Part shown: positions 12,043 to 23,810 of the stretch, piece by piece
Numbering within the stretch: position 1 is the stretch's first letter
Layout of the letters: every line of letters starts with the position of its first letter
DNA from: Lactarius indigo
Lineage: Eukaryota; Basidiomycota; Agaricomycetes; Russulales; Russulaceae
Direction of reading: 5' to 3'
DNA length: 64,000 bases
Assembly: GCA_025766275.1 (NCBI GenBank)
Contig: JAFKAC010000154.1
Location: 45,600-109,599, forward strand
Notes under the pieces: generated by a model
What the model saw: only the letters and a program-made list of their open reading frames with translations
The model's database searches: none
What the model was told of the DNA's origin: nothing
Program-made: the position numbers and the translations under genes

Positions 12043-13745
12043 ATGTCCGCGTCAACAAGTGTCACTGCTCCGCCTCCCCCTGTCGGTGAAAAGGCTGTCT
12101 CAAAACCAAAAAAGCAGCCTTATCCCTTTTGGCTAGGAGGTAGACACTCTCCTCCATCTCCTCCTCTTGATTATTCTGGTACCGCGAATGACACCACCTT
12201 TTTCGTTCACCAGGCGTTGCTGCGACGATCGCTGCATCGATAACGCAGTAAGCTTGAAGCCTCTCGGTCGCTATCACGCCCAATCTTTAACGCCCTGCCA
12301 TCTGTGTGGCGCAGTCCACTAGATCTCACTAAGGTCCGCCTACAGGCCTCGGGCGACAAGCGTATGATAGAGTCAATTCAAAAGACCGTGCGCACCGCGG
12401 GTGAGTTCCACTCGCTGCCCCCTCAACCCACCCTCCCTCCACGCCTTTTACCTCCCCCGCACTCGCTTAGATCACCTGATCTCTAACCAACTCACACGAT
12501 AATCGTGACAGGTGTCCGCGGTCTCTTTGACGGCATTAGCGGAACATGGATGCGCCAAATGAGCTACTCGCTATGCCGCTTTTGGGCATATGACGAGAGC
12601 AAAAAGATCGTCGGTGCTACCGGTGCGTCCCCATTTTGGTTTCCCTGGTCTCGATCGTCGTTTCGTTTCTTGCGCAATAACACGATCTGGTCATTGCAAT
12701 CTTTCGCCTTTATATATTATTGTTGACGTCTCATCCTAACGTCAAACTGACACTTCTTCTCAGGAGCCAATGCCCCCGCGTGGAAACTGGCTTTGGCAGG
12801 AAGCATGGGCATGTCCCTAGTCTTTCCCACCGAAGAACACACCGCTAATACTCCTCTCAGCTGGTGGGATTGCCGGTTTTGTCGGTAACCCGGGAGGTAT
12901 GTTGTGTTATTCTCATTTCGGAATACACATTTGACGCACGCATGTGCTTTCACCAGAGATCGTCATGGTGTGCAATCACGCTACACTAGTTTCTCTGTTC
13001 GGTGCCTGATCAGCACACTTTACTCAGGTCCGCTTACAAGGCGACTTTGCTAAACCGCCGGAGAAGCGGTTCAACTATAAGCATTGTTTCGATGCACTCT
13101 TTCGTGTAAGCGATGGGCACAGATCTCTTGGTGCCACGCCGATAACACGGTATTACTCAGATGGTCCGCGAAGAAGGCGCGTCATCACTAGGACGAGGAT
13201 TAGGGCCAAACGTGTTCCGTGCCGTCCTCATGAACGCAAGTCAACTTGCGTCGTACGCATTCATCCATTTGTCCCCAATCAACCATAACTCACGCACCAC
13301 AGGTACGACTTCTTCAAGGCAGAACTACTCAAAACAGCTTACTTTGAGGACAACATTTATTGCCATTTCACCGCGAGCTTTGCAGCGGTAAGAGTTTCTG
13401 ACGTGTACGTAGATAAATGCTGACGTACACCGAATTTAGGGAACCGTCGCTACCACGGTCTGCTCACCTGCAGATGTGCTTAAGAGTCGTATCATGAATG
13501 CCTCTGGACCAGGCTCGAGTGTAAGTTGTCTGTCATCCACTCGTCTCCTGCTCGCTTACCGACTGCCCTAGTCGACGTTGGGTGTGATCCGTCAATCGAT
13601 GAAGGCAGAAGGTCCGGGATTCATGTTTAAGGGCTGGGTACCAGCGTGGTCCCGTCTGCAACCGACGACAATCCTTATCTTCCTTACATTCGAACAACTG
13701 AAAAATGTGGTAGATTGGTCGCGTGCCCGTGGTATCCCAGTGTAG
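12043..13745 (+). CDS. DIC1: Mitochondrial dicarboxylate carrier (SLC25 family)
   Basis: This inner-membrane carrier probably exchanges malate or succinate for phosphate. Three repeats of the SLC25 type are visible: HPLDLTKVRLQ after the first helix (about 12310), NPGEIVMVRLQGDF in the second (about 12890-13045, split by introns), and SPADVLKSRIMN in the third (about 13470). The C-terminus reads GWVPAWSRLQPTTILIFLTF, which is typical of dicarboxylate carriers. The ATG at 12043 is followed by a short Pro/Lys-rich leader, and the stop TAG is at 13743. At least eight introns interrupt about 310 codons. The first repeat PLDLTKVRLQ and the third SPADVLKSRIMN are characteristic of DIC1 rather than of 2-oxoglutarate carriers, but I cannot separate these two securely by eye. 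Confidence 0.85.
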
Positions 13746-13958
13746 AACTCCTGCTTTAATTGAATGCGTGGATATTTTTCTTGCACAATTTCTTGTGTGT
13801 ATACCTATCAATGTACTTACCTCTGTGATGACGAACTATTTTTTTTATCCTGATGTTATTTTGGCGGTTTAGAGACGTCACCCGATAACGGGTGACTCCG
13901 CCAAAACGATTACAATTGATTTGCAGACATGTGGGCATGCAAGTTATAGGCGCGTTTA

Positions 13959-14678
<720 letters not shown>

Positions 14679-14934
14679 TTTGTTGTCGTTGGGTGGTTCT
14701 GTTGTGGTCTGGGCGGGTTGTTGAGACTGGCAACACGGTGGCTTTGAGGCTATATAGTTTATCGGGAATCTCCGTATTATTTTCTGGTTCGGTGTAATTT
14801 AAGCCAGGGTTAGCAGAGACGTAAGCGAGTCATGGGACGAGGTTGAACCAAGAGCGAGTAAAGAGTTGCCTGGCTTGTTAGGACTAGTAGCATATCCACT
14901 CGAGCCAGTCAGTCAATCTTCTACTCTTATTAAT

Positions 14935-15083
14935 TAAGACCTGCTTTCTTTTTCTTTCCCCCTTCTATATTCCCTCCCACTCCCCTCTGCCCAGCTGGCT
15001 CCCTCCTCGCCCCTCCCCGTCTCTCCCTCTCCCCCAGCATCGCACCTCTAATACCCAACTCCTCCCTGTAATACGGCCCTCCC
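14935..15083 (+). promoter_or_regulatory. Pyrimidine-rich promoter/leader of the Spg1/Tem1 gene
   Basis: About 110 bases upstream of the ATG at 15084 are almost pure C/T on the plus strand (runs of CCCTCCC, CTCTCCCTC and similar). Such CT tracts often mark core promoters and leaders of strongly expressed fungal genes. The tract lies inside the divergent spacer shared with uL14. The assignment is inferred from position and composition only. Confidence 0.4.
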
Positions 15084-15911
15084 ATGTCCTCTAGTGCCTC
15101 ATCTTCCACACCTACACCAGGAGCAAGTACATCCAATGGCACGCACCCTTTACTCACCAACAATGACGAGAAGAACAGGTATGCGATCCATCGTGTCTAG
15201 TATTACATCCGTTCACATCTCGCAGTGTCGTTATCAAGGTGGGCATGGTGGGGGACTCTCAGATCGGAAAGACGAGCTTGATGGTCAAGTACGTCGAGGG
15301 GAGCTTCGATGAGGACTATATACAGACGCTGGGTACTTCTTTTCATTTCTTCCGGCGCGCCCTTGTTGACAGAGGTCGTAAGGCGTCAACTTTATGGAGA
15401 AGACGATCTCAGTGCGGCGAACAACGATCACATTCTCCATCTGGGACCTGGGCGGGCAGCGCGAATTCGTGAACATGCTTCCACTCGTTTGCAACGACGC
15501 CGTAGCTATCCTGTTCATGTTCGACCTCTCTCGAAAGTCGACGCTCAACTCGGTGAAGGAGTGGTATCGGCAAGCGCGGGGGTTCAACAAGGTGCGCCTA
15601 TTTTTACCCTGTCTTGTCTTGCTTTCCTGTGGGGCAAACCCAGAGCGTCCTAGACCGCGATCCCGTTTCTCATCGGTACCAAGTTTGATACCTTTGCGAC
15701 ATTTCCGCGCGACGAGCAGGAGGAGATCACGAAGCAGGCCAAGCGCTTCGCCAAGGCAATGCACGCGTCTCTCATCTTTTGCTCGACATCCGCGTCGATC
15801 AACGTGCAAAAGATCTTTAAAATCGTGCTCGCAAAGGCATTTGACCTCAAGTGTGTCATTCCGGAGATCGAGGGAGTCGGCGAGCCTGTATTGCTCTACG
15901 TCGATGTGTGA
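15084..15911 (+). CDS. Small GTPase Spg1/Tem1, septation initiation / mitotic exit
   Basis: This Ras-superfamily GTPase starts the septation initiation network (fission yeast Spg1) or mitotic exit network (budding yeast Tem1) at the spindle pole body. After a Ser/Thr-rich N-terminus the P-loop is GMVGDSQIGKTSLMVKY (about 15240-15290). Next come DEDYIQTLG, then WDLGGQREF, the switch II motif typical of this group. After a short intron near 15590 come LIGTKFDTF for guanine binding and FCSTSASINVQKIFKIVL. The stop is TGA at 15909. The ATG at 15084 gives about 225 residues, normal for the family. Myosin II and a CM1-domain spindle-pole protein, which act in the same processes, lie elsewhere in the window but are not adjacent. 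Confidence 0.9.
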
Positions 15912-16485
15912 GTGCACCGCCGGACGGGCCGTTCATCTTGTCCCCTTGGCACACCGCATCCGTGCGTACTGTACGATACACACACCACCAGCAATATTGT
16001 CCGGATTCGATGCCACGTCGTTTTGTGCCTGGGTTCTCTGGACCGCCGCCGGTGTCGCCTCGGTGTCACCTCACGTGGCTCCGCCCGCATCGTTGTATAT
16101 ATCCTATTTTGTCCCCTCCTGCATTCGTCGTCGCTTCGATCCATTGTTGCTGCTGCTGCATATCACGCTCCTCATCGGTCCATCGCTTTTATTATCACCC
16201 CACACATCGCAATTCTCGCCTCTATCCGTATCCGTATTCCCGGCCTTATATTGGTCCCGCCTTTAGTTTGTTTTACCATTTCGGGGGGACCCGTGTCGAC
16301 GCCACCCACGCTCGTTAGAGTCCCCACCCCAAAGAGCCATGTGTTGTCTCAATTCGCATCTTTGCTATGCCTTGTCATGTTTTTCCTTGGTTTGTAAGTT
16401 TGTGAGCGTATTCAAAAAATCGGACCGCTGCGGGCCGTTGGAGTGCTTAAAGCCACTTGAGAAATCGCTCGAGTTCCACAACGAA
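15912..16485. other. Intergenic spacer, no gene recognised
   Basis: About 570 bp lies between Spg1/Tem1 and the RBM18-like gene. It is rich in C/T and ATC/CAC repeats of simple sequence. Long overlapping open frames continue through it in two phases, which reflects low stop density in C-rich DNA rather than coding. No motif is recognised. Confidence 0.45.
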
Positions 16486-17649
16486 ATGGCATCTACATCT
16501 GCATCGTCCCACCTTTCTTATCCTGCACCCGAAGCACCCGAGGGCTCGACTTCTACCCAGCGTGCACCCTCTCCGCCTCTGCCTGAGTTGCTCAAGAATC
16601 GTCTTTATGTTGGCAATCTCCATCCGACAGTGGATGAGTACGTCTGTGCATCCTCAATCAAGTCGAACCACTGAATCGTCCCAGGTACACGCTCATACAA
16701 GTATTCTCCAAGTTTGGAAAACTCGCACGGCTGGACTATCTCTTCCACAAGACCGGTGCACTGCGCGGAAAGCCCCGCGGGTACGCTTTTGTCGAGTACA
16801 CAGGCGAAAGGGTGAGTGCTTCTTTCGCCCACCTCCTCCTTCCTCCTCCCACGAAATATTCCGTGTAATAATAAAATGCTTAACCCGGGTCTTTTTTCTT
16901 CCCTACACGGCGTTCGGCTCCACCTGTGCGCCGCCCGCGCTTTTCCCTACCATCCGCACTGCACCGCTCAGACCCGGGCTCACCCCTCCTCCGGACCGAT
17001 TGTACGAGTGAAACGATGGCGGCTCTGGACCCACTGACGCTCTGGTCCTCGCGCTTTTGCAGGACGCGGCTGTCGCGCTCGAAGCCTCAAATGGGAAGGC
17101 TCTCCACGGGCGGCACATCACCGTCACGTACGCGCACCAGGCGCCCCTCGACGCCCACCACCTCGCGTCGCGTCGCGCGCTGTCACAGCACCAACAGCAG
17201 GACTCGGGACGACCGACGACGCTCAGCCTGCTGAAAAGCGCCCCCTCTCATACGCGCACAAGGTGCGGTTGTCATTCCCTGCCCATCTCGCCTTGTTTTT
17301 GACCACACACAGGACCGGCGATAAGATCGCGCAAATGGAGGCAAAGTTACTGCAACTGGCTCAGACTCCAGCGACGACCGCTCAACACACAGCGTCTGTA
17401 CATCCGTCGCTCCCAGCGAAGCCTGGGACTGCGTATTCGCAACCGACCGTTAAGGCAGCGGCACCTTCGGCACCTCTGCCCGATATTAGGCCACAGTTAC
17501 CATGCGCACCCGAGCCCCCGTCGCCGTCACTACCTGCGCCAACGGTTCTGCGCGCCGCTCCACCGCGCAGGAGTAATGCGGCGCTCAAAGGCGTGAAGAT
17601 TGTAAAGAAGAAGGACAGAGCGAGGGACAAGGGGACGGGTGGGGAATAA
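16486..17649 (+). CDS. RBM18-like single-RRM RNA-binding protein
   Basis: This is a small RNA-binding protein with one RNA recognition motif, similar to animal RBM18. The ATG at 16486 follows ACGAA. The RRM starts with NRLYVGNLHPTVDEYTLIQV (RNP2 = LYVGNL). It continues FGKLARLDYLFHKTGALRG and KPRGYAFVEYTGER (RNP1 = RGYAFVEY), and then, after a long intron of about 250 nt, DAAVALEASNGKALHGRHIT. The block FHKTGAL..GKPRGY is diagnostic of the RBM18 group. After the RRM, a conserved helix TGDKIAQMEAKLLQLAQTP is followed by a Pro/Ala-rich tail with basic end. There are three introns. The role in the cell is unknown to me. Confidence 0.82.
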
Positions 17650-17787
17650 TATCACGCCATTGCTCATGATTCAGTCGTGCCGCTTTTCATCTATGATCAA
17701 AACAATGGATGGTACAAAACGAAAAAGAGTTGGATGTCGCTTGCATAGTTGTAGGTTGAGAATATAGTGGGTCAACTAAAAATATAG

Positions 17788-17871
17788 CTCCCTGGCGGGG
17801 AGTCGAACCCCGCTCTCGCGCGGCCAGTAATAGTGACAGGCGCGTGTACTAATCCGATATACTACCAGGGA
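17788..17871 (-). tRNA. tRNA-Asp(GTC) with a short intron
   Basis: On the minus strand the acceptor arm 5' TCCCTGG (17871-17865) pairs with 3' CCAGGGA (17795-17789), and the discriminator is G at 17788. The D arm reads ATATCGGATTAGT. The anticodon arm is CGCGC-CTGTCAC-GCGCG with anticodon GTC. An extra 11 nt sits one base after the anticodon, the normal place for a nuclear tRNA intron. The T arm GCGGG-TTCGACT-CCCGC is perfect, and the B box GGTTCGACTCC is intact. Confidence 0.93.
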
Positions 17872-18479
17872 CTTGTTCAGTGCTCGGGGTAAAGATATAT
17901 AATCGTAAAAACGCCACGGTATGTATGACGCATTGGGACCTCCGGAATGACTTCCGCTATTGACCGCAGTAACAACGGCCACCTCCCCCGCAAAATTTAG
18001 AAAAACTAGTAGGTTGTCCACAATCCCACAGGCTAGAAAGCTTGTATTCCTCGGCCAGAAAGAACGTGCTAACCCGAGCAAAGAGTGCCATGACGTAAGT
18101 GGGGGTTGCGGGTCTCCTGTGGGGCTCACTCGAGGCGCCGAATAAGAGAACGTAAGAGGAGAATTCTCGACATCATGGGACCCGCCCTCAATGAAAAATG
18201 TGTTTTTGCGAACACAGACGTGGGTGCAAACCCTTGCAGCGTGACAATTTAACTCGAGAATGCTCGGATGCGCTCAGCCCTCTTGGAACCAGGAATGGCC
18301 GCATTGTGCAATACGAGTAGTACGGTTCAGATTATCATGATTTGCCAGCTCATGATCAGGTTTGGCCCAGCTTGGATTTAAGCCAAGGCTTTTTCAGTCG
18401 GTTGGCTAGCCCGCGAACCGGACCGGCGCCGGGTAATAAGAAGCCCAGCGATCATGATTAATCGCACCTCATCTTATCA
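17872..18479. other. Intergenic region
   Basis: About 600 bp lies between the tRNA-Asp and the oxoprolinase start. I see no coding or RNA gene. A segment near 18340-18400 has short inverted repeats of the type TCATGATxTGCCAGCTCATGATC. Confidence 0.4.
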
Positions 18480-21234
18480 ATGACGGTTAGAATATCTGCG
18501 GACAGAGGTGGCACTTTCTGCGACGTCTACGCGTGAGTCCTAAATGTAACATTAATCCACGCCATTTAATATGGTTTTATCTCTAGAAATTACCCCGACC
18601 CGGATAACCCACAGCAGAGGAAGGAGCTCGTTGTCAAGCTCTGTGTGTTCCTATAGAGTCCGAGTAGTACACAGACTTTCTGATTCGTCCCAAGTATCGC
18701 AAGACCCTGCCAATTATGAAGATGCCCCGACGGAAGGCATACGGCGCGTGCTAGAGGCGGTCACTGGCGAGTCGATCCCAAGGGGTGAAAAGCTCGACAT
18801 CACCAAGATCGGTGAGCTCTTGACCCATAGGATACATTTCAAACTCAAAACTAGCCACTTTCATTGTTATAAGACTACATCCGTTTATCTACCACTGTCG
18901 CCACCAATGCACTCCTCGAACGGAAGGGCCGCAAGCACGCTCTTCTCATCACCAAAGGGTTCAAGGATCTTTTACTGATAGGGAATCAGTCTCGCCCAAG
19001 GATATTTGATCTCAATATCCGCCGACCACCACCCCTATACTCGACTGTCTTGGAAATCGACGAACGAGTCACGCTAGTAGGCTACACGAGTGACCCTCGG
19101 GCAGAAGAACACAAGGTGCTTTTCGACGAGAACGGCGCAGTCAAACGAGGCTATAGAGGGAAGGGGTGGGACGGAAACGGAGACGCGGAGGGGCCGGGAA
19201 AAGTTGTTCGTGGGATCTCAGGAGAAGCCGTGAGAATTCTTAAGCAACCAGGTCCGCTTTTCTTGCTATGGTTGGGTCCGAGTTCGCTTACCCATCCCCA
19301 AATACTAGACGAAGCTTCTGTCAAGAATGATCTGCAGAAACTCTATGATGATGGCTACCGTTCGGTTGCTGTTGTGCTCGCACACTCCTACACCTTTCCG
19401 GAACACGAGCTGCTCATCGGAAAAGTGGCTTCGGATCTAGGTTTCGAGCACATATCCCTCTCGTCACAGCTCCTGCCGATGATAAAAATGGTCCCACGTG
19501 GTGCATCTGCCACCGCCGACGCCTACCTGACACCGATTCTACGCACATACCTCGATGGCTTTTTTGCAGGTTTTGCTCAGCTCCCACGCGTTGAGTTCAT
19601 GAGCAGCGATGGCGGGCTCGTGGACGCTTCGGGTTTCTCAGGGCTGAAGACTGTTCTGAGTGGGCCAGCGGGTGGGGTAGTAGGGTATGCGCGCACGAGC
19701 TGGGATGAGAAGCGCAAGACACCGATCATAGGGTCAGCGTCTCTTTTTTGAGTGATATCTATTCTCTTGCCTGACTGAGGGCGTATCAGACTCGACGTTG
19801 GTGGCACGTCTACAGATGTGTCACGCTTCTCAGGTCGCTACGAGATCGTCTACGAAACAACCACCGCCGGCGTCACGATCCAGTCACCACAGCTTGATAT
19901 CAACACCGTCGCTGCTGGTGGCGGCTCGTGTCTCACCTTTCGCAATGGTCTGTTCCTAGCTGGGCCCGAAAGTGCGGGAGCAGAGCCCGGTCCAGCCTGC
20001 TACAGGTGAGTGAACTGTTCGCGCGTAGCCAATTGTTGAAGCCTACACGATATTAGAAAGGGTGGCCCTTTAGCGGTGACTGACGCCAACCTGCTCCTCG
20101 GGCGGCTCATCCCGGAATATTTTCCCAAGATTTTCGGCAAGTCCGAAAAAGAGCCTCTAGACACAGACGCATCCCGCAGGGAATTCGAAAAGCTCGCAAG
20201 AGATATCAACGACACTTCCACCAATAAGTTCAGTCTGGACGAGATCGTTTATGGGTGTGCAATTTTGCGACACTTTGGACTGCAGTCATCGCTGAATGTG
20301 GATACCAGGTTCATCAAGGTTGCCAACGAGACCATGTGCCGTCCTATACGCGCATTGACTGAGGCAAAGGGGTATGCGACATCTTCACACATGTGAGAGG
20401 CCTTACTATCATGGTCTGTACAACGAGTGCCTCATCCTGGAAATGCCTAGTCTGGCCAGCTTTGGCGGTGCGGGTGGACAGCACGCCTGCGAGATTGCCA
20501 CGTTGCTAGGCATTAAAACCGTCTTGATTCACCGGTACAGTTCGATCCTTTCTGCCTACGGGCTCGCATTGGCAGATCGGTACGTCGCGCTCTTGCTCTA
20601 ACCCACGCACATCAAAAGACCTCCATTTGATTTTTTTAGGGTATGCGAGATCCAGGAACCCGCGTCAACTTTTTACACCCCTGAGAACGTCCCAGCGCTC
20701 TCCTCTCGCTTGGACGCGCTCGCCGACACGACGCTGAAAGAGTTGGAGAAGCAGGGTTTTCCCGCAGAACGCATCCGCGTCGAGCGCATGCTCAACATGC
20801 GATTCGACGGCACGGACACCGCACTCATGGTCCTCCCGGAGGCTGGCGAAAGCAAGGTTGATTACCTCGGTGCTTTCCACAGAGCTTACAGAGCCGAGTT
20901 TGGTTTCCTGTTGGACGAGGCTCGCGTCGTCGTGGACGACATCAAGGTCCGCGGGGTCGGCACGACCTCGGACGACTCTGGACCGTCAGTCTTTGACGAA
21001 CTCGAGCAACTGCAGACTAGTCAAGTGAGGCCCGACAGCGCGGCCTTGCGATATTCGGTCTATTTTGACAAAGTCGGTCGGGTTGACGATACGCCAGTCT
21101 TTGAACTTGGCAGCTTGGCAGTCGGGGACGCCGTAGACGGACCCGCGGTTGTGATCGATGATACGCAGACGATCGTGGTCGTTCCAGGTGCAAGGGCTGT
21201 AATAGCGAGTAGACACTTGGTCATCACGCTTTGA
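18480..21234 (+). CDS. 5-oxoprolinase, truncated after the HyuA half
   Basis: Full-length 5-oxoprolinase cleaves 5-oxoproline to glutamate with ATP in the glutathione cycle. It carries HyuA (ATP-grasp-like) and HyuB halves in about 1,250-1,300 residues. Here ATG 18480 starts [18 protein letters not shown]. Then come [106 protein letters not shown] and [16 protein letters not shown]. About eight introns splice cleanly. The frame stops at TGA 21232-21234, right after the end of HyuA (ASRHLVITL). No HyuB sequence follows; the next 2.8 kb is repeat DNA. The protein would be about 770 residues. A HyuA-only product is unlikely to be a complete oxoprolinase, so this is probably a disrupted gene. Confidence 0.85.
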
Positions 21235-21282
21235 GAGGCAAACATGAAGTAATAACGAATCACAAAAAGCCCGAAATCATTG

Positions 21283-21790
21283 AGAGCCCGTCCGGTGCAC
21301 GGTTTGTCGGACCCAGCATCAGCCAAAAAAAAAGATTTGTTTTTTATTTGTTGGTCCCCGCAACGTGACCGTTCGGTGCAGTTTGTCGCAGCTGACTGCG
21401 GCAAGGTCGCGCCCGACCGCCCTGCCAAAAAAAAAACAGGTATGGACCCGTTTTTTTTTCGTTGTCGGGCTCGACTTGATCAGCAAGGAGGTGACTAACC
21501 ATACATTATATAATAAAATTGTGCTTACAGTCGAACCTCTCATAACCCATACCCAGTTTTGGGATTTTGTAACCGGCAAATTATACTCTCTGATCCTCAA
21601 TAATCTATACATTTTGGACTACAGATTGGGGCCTATCCTCACGTACTGGTGTAGGTTGTGGAAGCCCAGTGATTATAAAGTTATATGGCTCCTAATGGGT
21701 ATGGGTTATGAGAGGTTCGACTGTATATCATTGCTAATTGCACGCTCAACTTGTCCAAGTTGTGCAGGATTTGGGGTATAAAGTGGCGCA
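21283..21790 (+). repeat. Diverged sister copy of the palindrome unit
   Basis: Starting with GAGCCCGTCCGGTGCA at 21283, this stretch repeats elements of the 22.2-23.6 kb palindrome in diverged form. It has an A-run, then CAGGTATGGACCCGTTTTTT and TCGTTGTCGGGCTCGACT at about 21436-21480. ACCATACATTATATAAT follows near 21500, then GTGCTTA and, after the MITE, TATATCATTGCTAATTGCAC. The order is the same as in the right arm of the palindrome, so both derive from one repeat. Confidence 0.7.
21528..21723. mobile_element. Nested MITE with pogo/mariner-like termini
   Basis: This is a 196-bp element with inverted ends CAGTCGAACCTCTCATAACC (21528-) and its reverse complement ending at 21723, about 29 bp in each arm. 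It is flanked by TA on both sides (21526-21527 and 21724-21725). The related sequence in the palindrome arm, GCTTATATCATCGCTGAACG near 22996, shows the site without the element, with a single TA. The termini resemble those of Tc1/mariner (pogo-type) elements. It is non-autonomous, with no transposase. Confidence 0.8.
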
Positions 21791-22216
21791 GGCGGTCATG
21801 CAAGCCTCCGCGCGGTGCGAGATAGTCTGAGTGCATTAGAAGAGGCTACAAATGTGTCCCTATTAAATCTCTAAGGCTGCGCGCCAATGCAGCGAGATCG
21901 GGTATGCAAGCAGTGGGCAACACAAAGCCCTGGTTGAGGGCAGTCGGAAACAGTTGTGCACTCTTCCGCGCCACACGAAACTTCGCAAGTGTGGCAACAC
22001 TGGTTGGGGAAGCATCATGTTTAAGTCTCTAAGGCCGCGTGCGATCGTAGCATGCTGGGGAATGCAAATGAGGTGCCACACTGAGCTCTCTGAGGCCTCG
22101 TCCACCCTACACAGGCTGCTCACGGATGTCGTGCTTACTCACGTGTTTCAACAAATATACAAAAATAAATATATTTACCCGTCGCGACCGAGAGGTGCGT
22201 TCGGGGGTCCGACTAA

Positions 22217-23588
22217 GAGCCCGTCCGGTGCAAAGTCACGCCTCGGAAATGGCCGCTCGCGACCTCTGTCTGACGAGTGGGATAAATCGGTCGGCTCCAG
22301 CAATTAAAAAAAAAAGTCGGACCGCCGAACGCACCTCTCGGTCACAACAGGCAAATAGATTCTTTATTTTTGTAACACGTGAGGTGTGACATTTGTAAGC
22401 GACGCGCTCGTATCAATAGTATCAAGACAGGTTCTACCTGCAAGTGTCACCCCGAGCGGAAATCTCTTGTTTGCCATAGCATTGATGGAGGCGAACGAGG
22501 GGATCTCGGAAGACGACATTGCCACTGCCGTGGAATGTATGACAGCAGATCCAAACATCGCAACGTCCTACACTTCCCTTACCAGCTGCAAGGTGCTCTC
22601 GAACTTGCTCTCGAAGCTCATTCGGAGCACATTGGAGAAGTTCCGCGTTCGCACTCACGCTTGCGACAACTCTCCTTGATACAACCTCCATACCCATACC
22701 GTAGCATAAAGATTCTCAAGACATGTATTGTAGCATAAATGTAGACAAAGCCTGGCTCAAAGCCTTCAAATACACGAATTCTTTGATACAAGAGCTCAGG
22801 CGTTCAGCGATGATATAAGCGTGATTTGTCGTGGAAATTATATAATGTATGGTCACAGTCACATCCCGACCGAGCCAGTCGAGCCCGACAACGAAAAAAA
22901 ACGGGTATGGACCCGTTTTTTTTCGTTGTCGGGCTCGACTGGCTCGGTCGGGATGTGACTGTGACCATACATTATATAATTTCCACGACAAATCACGCTT
23001 ATATCATCGCTGAACGCCTGAGCTCTTGTATCAAAGAATTCGTGTATTTGAAGGCTTTGAGCCAGGCTTTGTCTACAATTATGCTACAATACACATCTTG
23101 AGAATCTTTATGCTATGGTATGGGTATGGAAGTTGTATCAAGGAGAGTTGTCGCAAGCGCGAGTGCGAACGCAGAACTTCTCCATTGTGCTCCGAATGAG
23201 CTTTGAGCGCGCCTTGCGGCTGGTGAGGGAAGTGTAGGACGTTGCGATGTTTGGATCTGCTGTCATACATTCCGCGGCGGTAGCAACGTCGTCTTCCGAG
23301 AACCCCTCGTTCGCCTCCATCAACGCTATGGCAAACAAGAGATTTCTGCTTGGGGTGACATTTGCAGGTAGAACCTGTCTTGATACTATTGATACGAGCG
23401 CGTCGCTTACAAATGTCACACCTCACGTGTTACAAAAATAAAGAATCTATTTGCCTGTTGCGACCGAGAGGTGCGTTCGGCAGTCCGACTTTTTTTTTTA
23501 ATTGCTGGAGCCGACCGATTTATCCCACTCGTCAGACAGAGGTCGCGAGCAGCCATTTCCGAGGCGCGACTTTGCACCGGACGGGCTC
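22217..23588. repeat. 1.37-kb near-perfect inverted repeat (palindrome)
   Basis: Two arms of about 685 bp mirror each other around a 4-base spacer at 22907-22910 (CGGGT-ATGG-ACCCG, flanked by A8 and T8). The outer ends are GAGCCCGTCCGGTGCA (22217-) and its complement ending at 23588. The flanks are TAA on the left and TTA on the right. The arms differ by scattered substitutions and small indels, 12 bp in total span, so they are not an exact fold-back copy. Each arm has an open frame of about 95 codons (MTFVSDALVSIVSRQVLP start) that I cannot assign to any family. No transposase is seen. Confidence 0.85.
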
Positions 23589-23690
23589 TTAATATTTTAT
23601 TGCTGGAGCTGACCGATTTCTCCCACTCGTCAGACAGAGGTTGTGAGCGGCCATTTCCGAGGCGCGATTTTGCACCGGACGGGCTCTGAA
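23589..23690 (-). repeat. Tandem extra copy of the 100-bp terminal unit
   Basis: Immediately beyond the right end of the palindrome, a diverged copy of its last 100 bp repeats in the same direction (ATTGCTGGAGCTGACCGATT ... TTGCACCGGACGGGCTC). The copy differs at about eight positions. On the minus strand the unit begins GAGCCCGTCCGGTGCA and ends in an A/T-rich run. Confidence 0.8.
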
Positions 23691-23810
23691 AGTCATTGAG
23701 TCCCGGTAGGTTTTGTTACAACACCCGAGATTTTCCTTGTAGTACGAAAAACAACCCCGTACACGAGAAGAGCACACAGTATGGAGAGAGAATTTAGACA
23801 GAGTGGAAGG

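Noticed and set aside
22386..22679. Open frame of about 97 codons present in both palindrome arms
   Set aside because: It is kept in both arms but matches no family I know; it may be a captured gene fragment, so it is not called as a gene.
22716..23101. Identical 91-codon frames on opposite strands at the palindrome centre
   Set aside because: They arise from the inverted repeat itself and read through its A8/T8 hairpin; no protein family is recognised.
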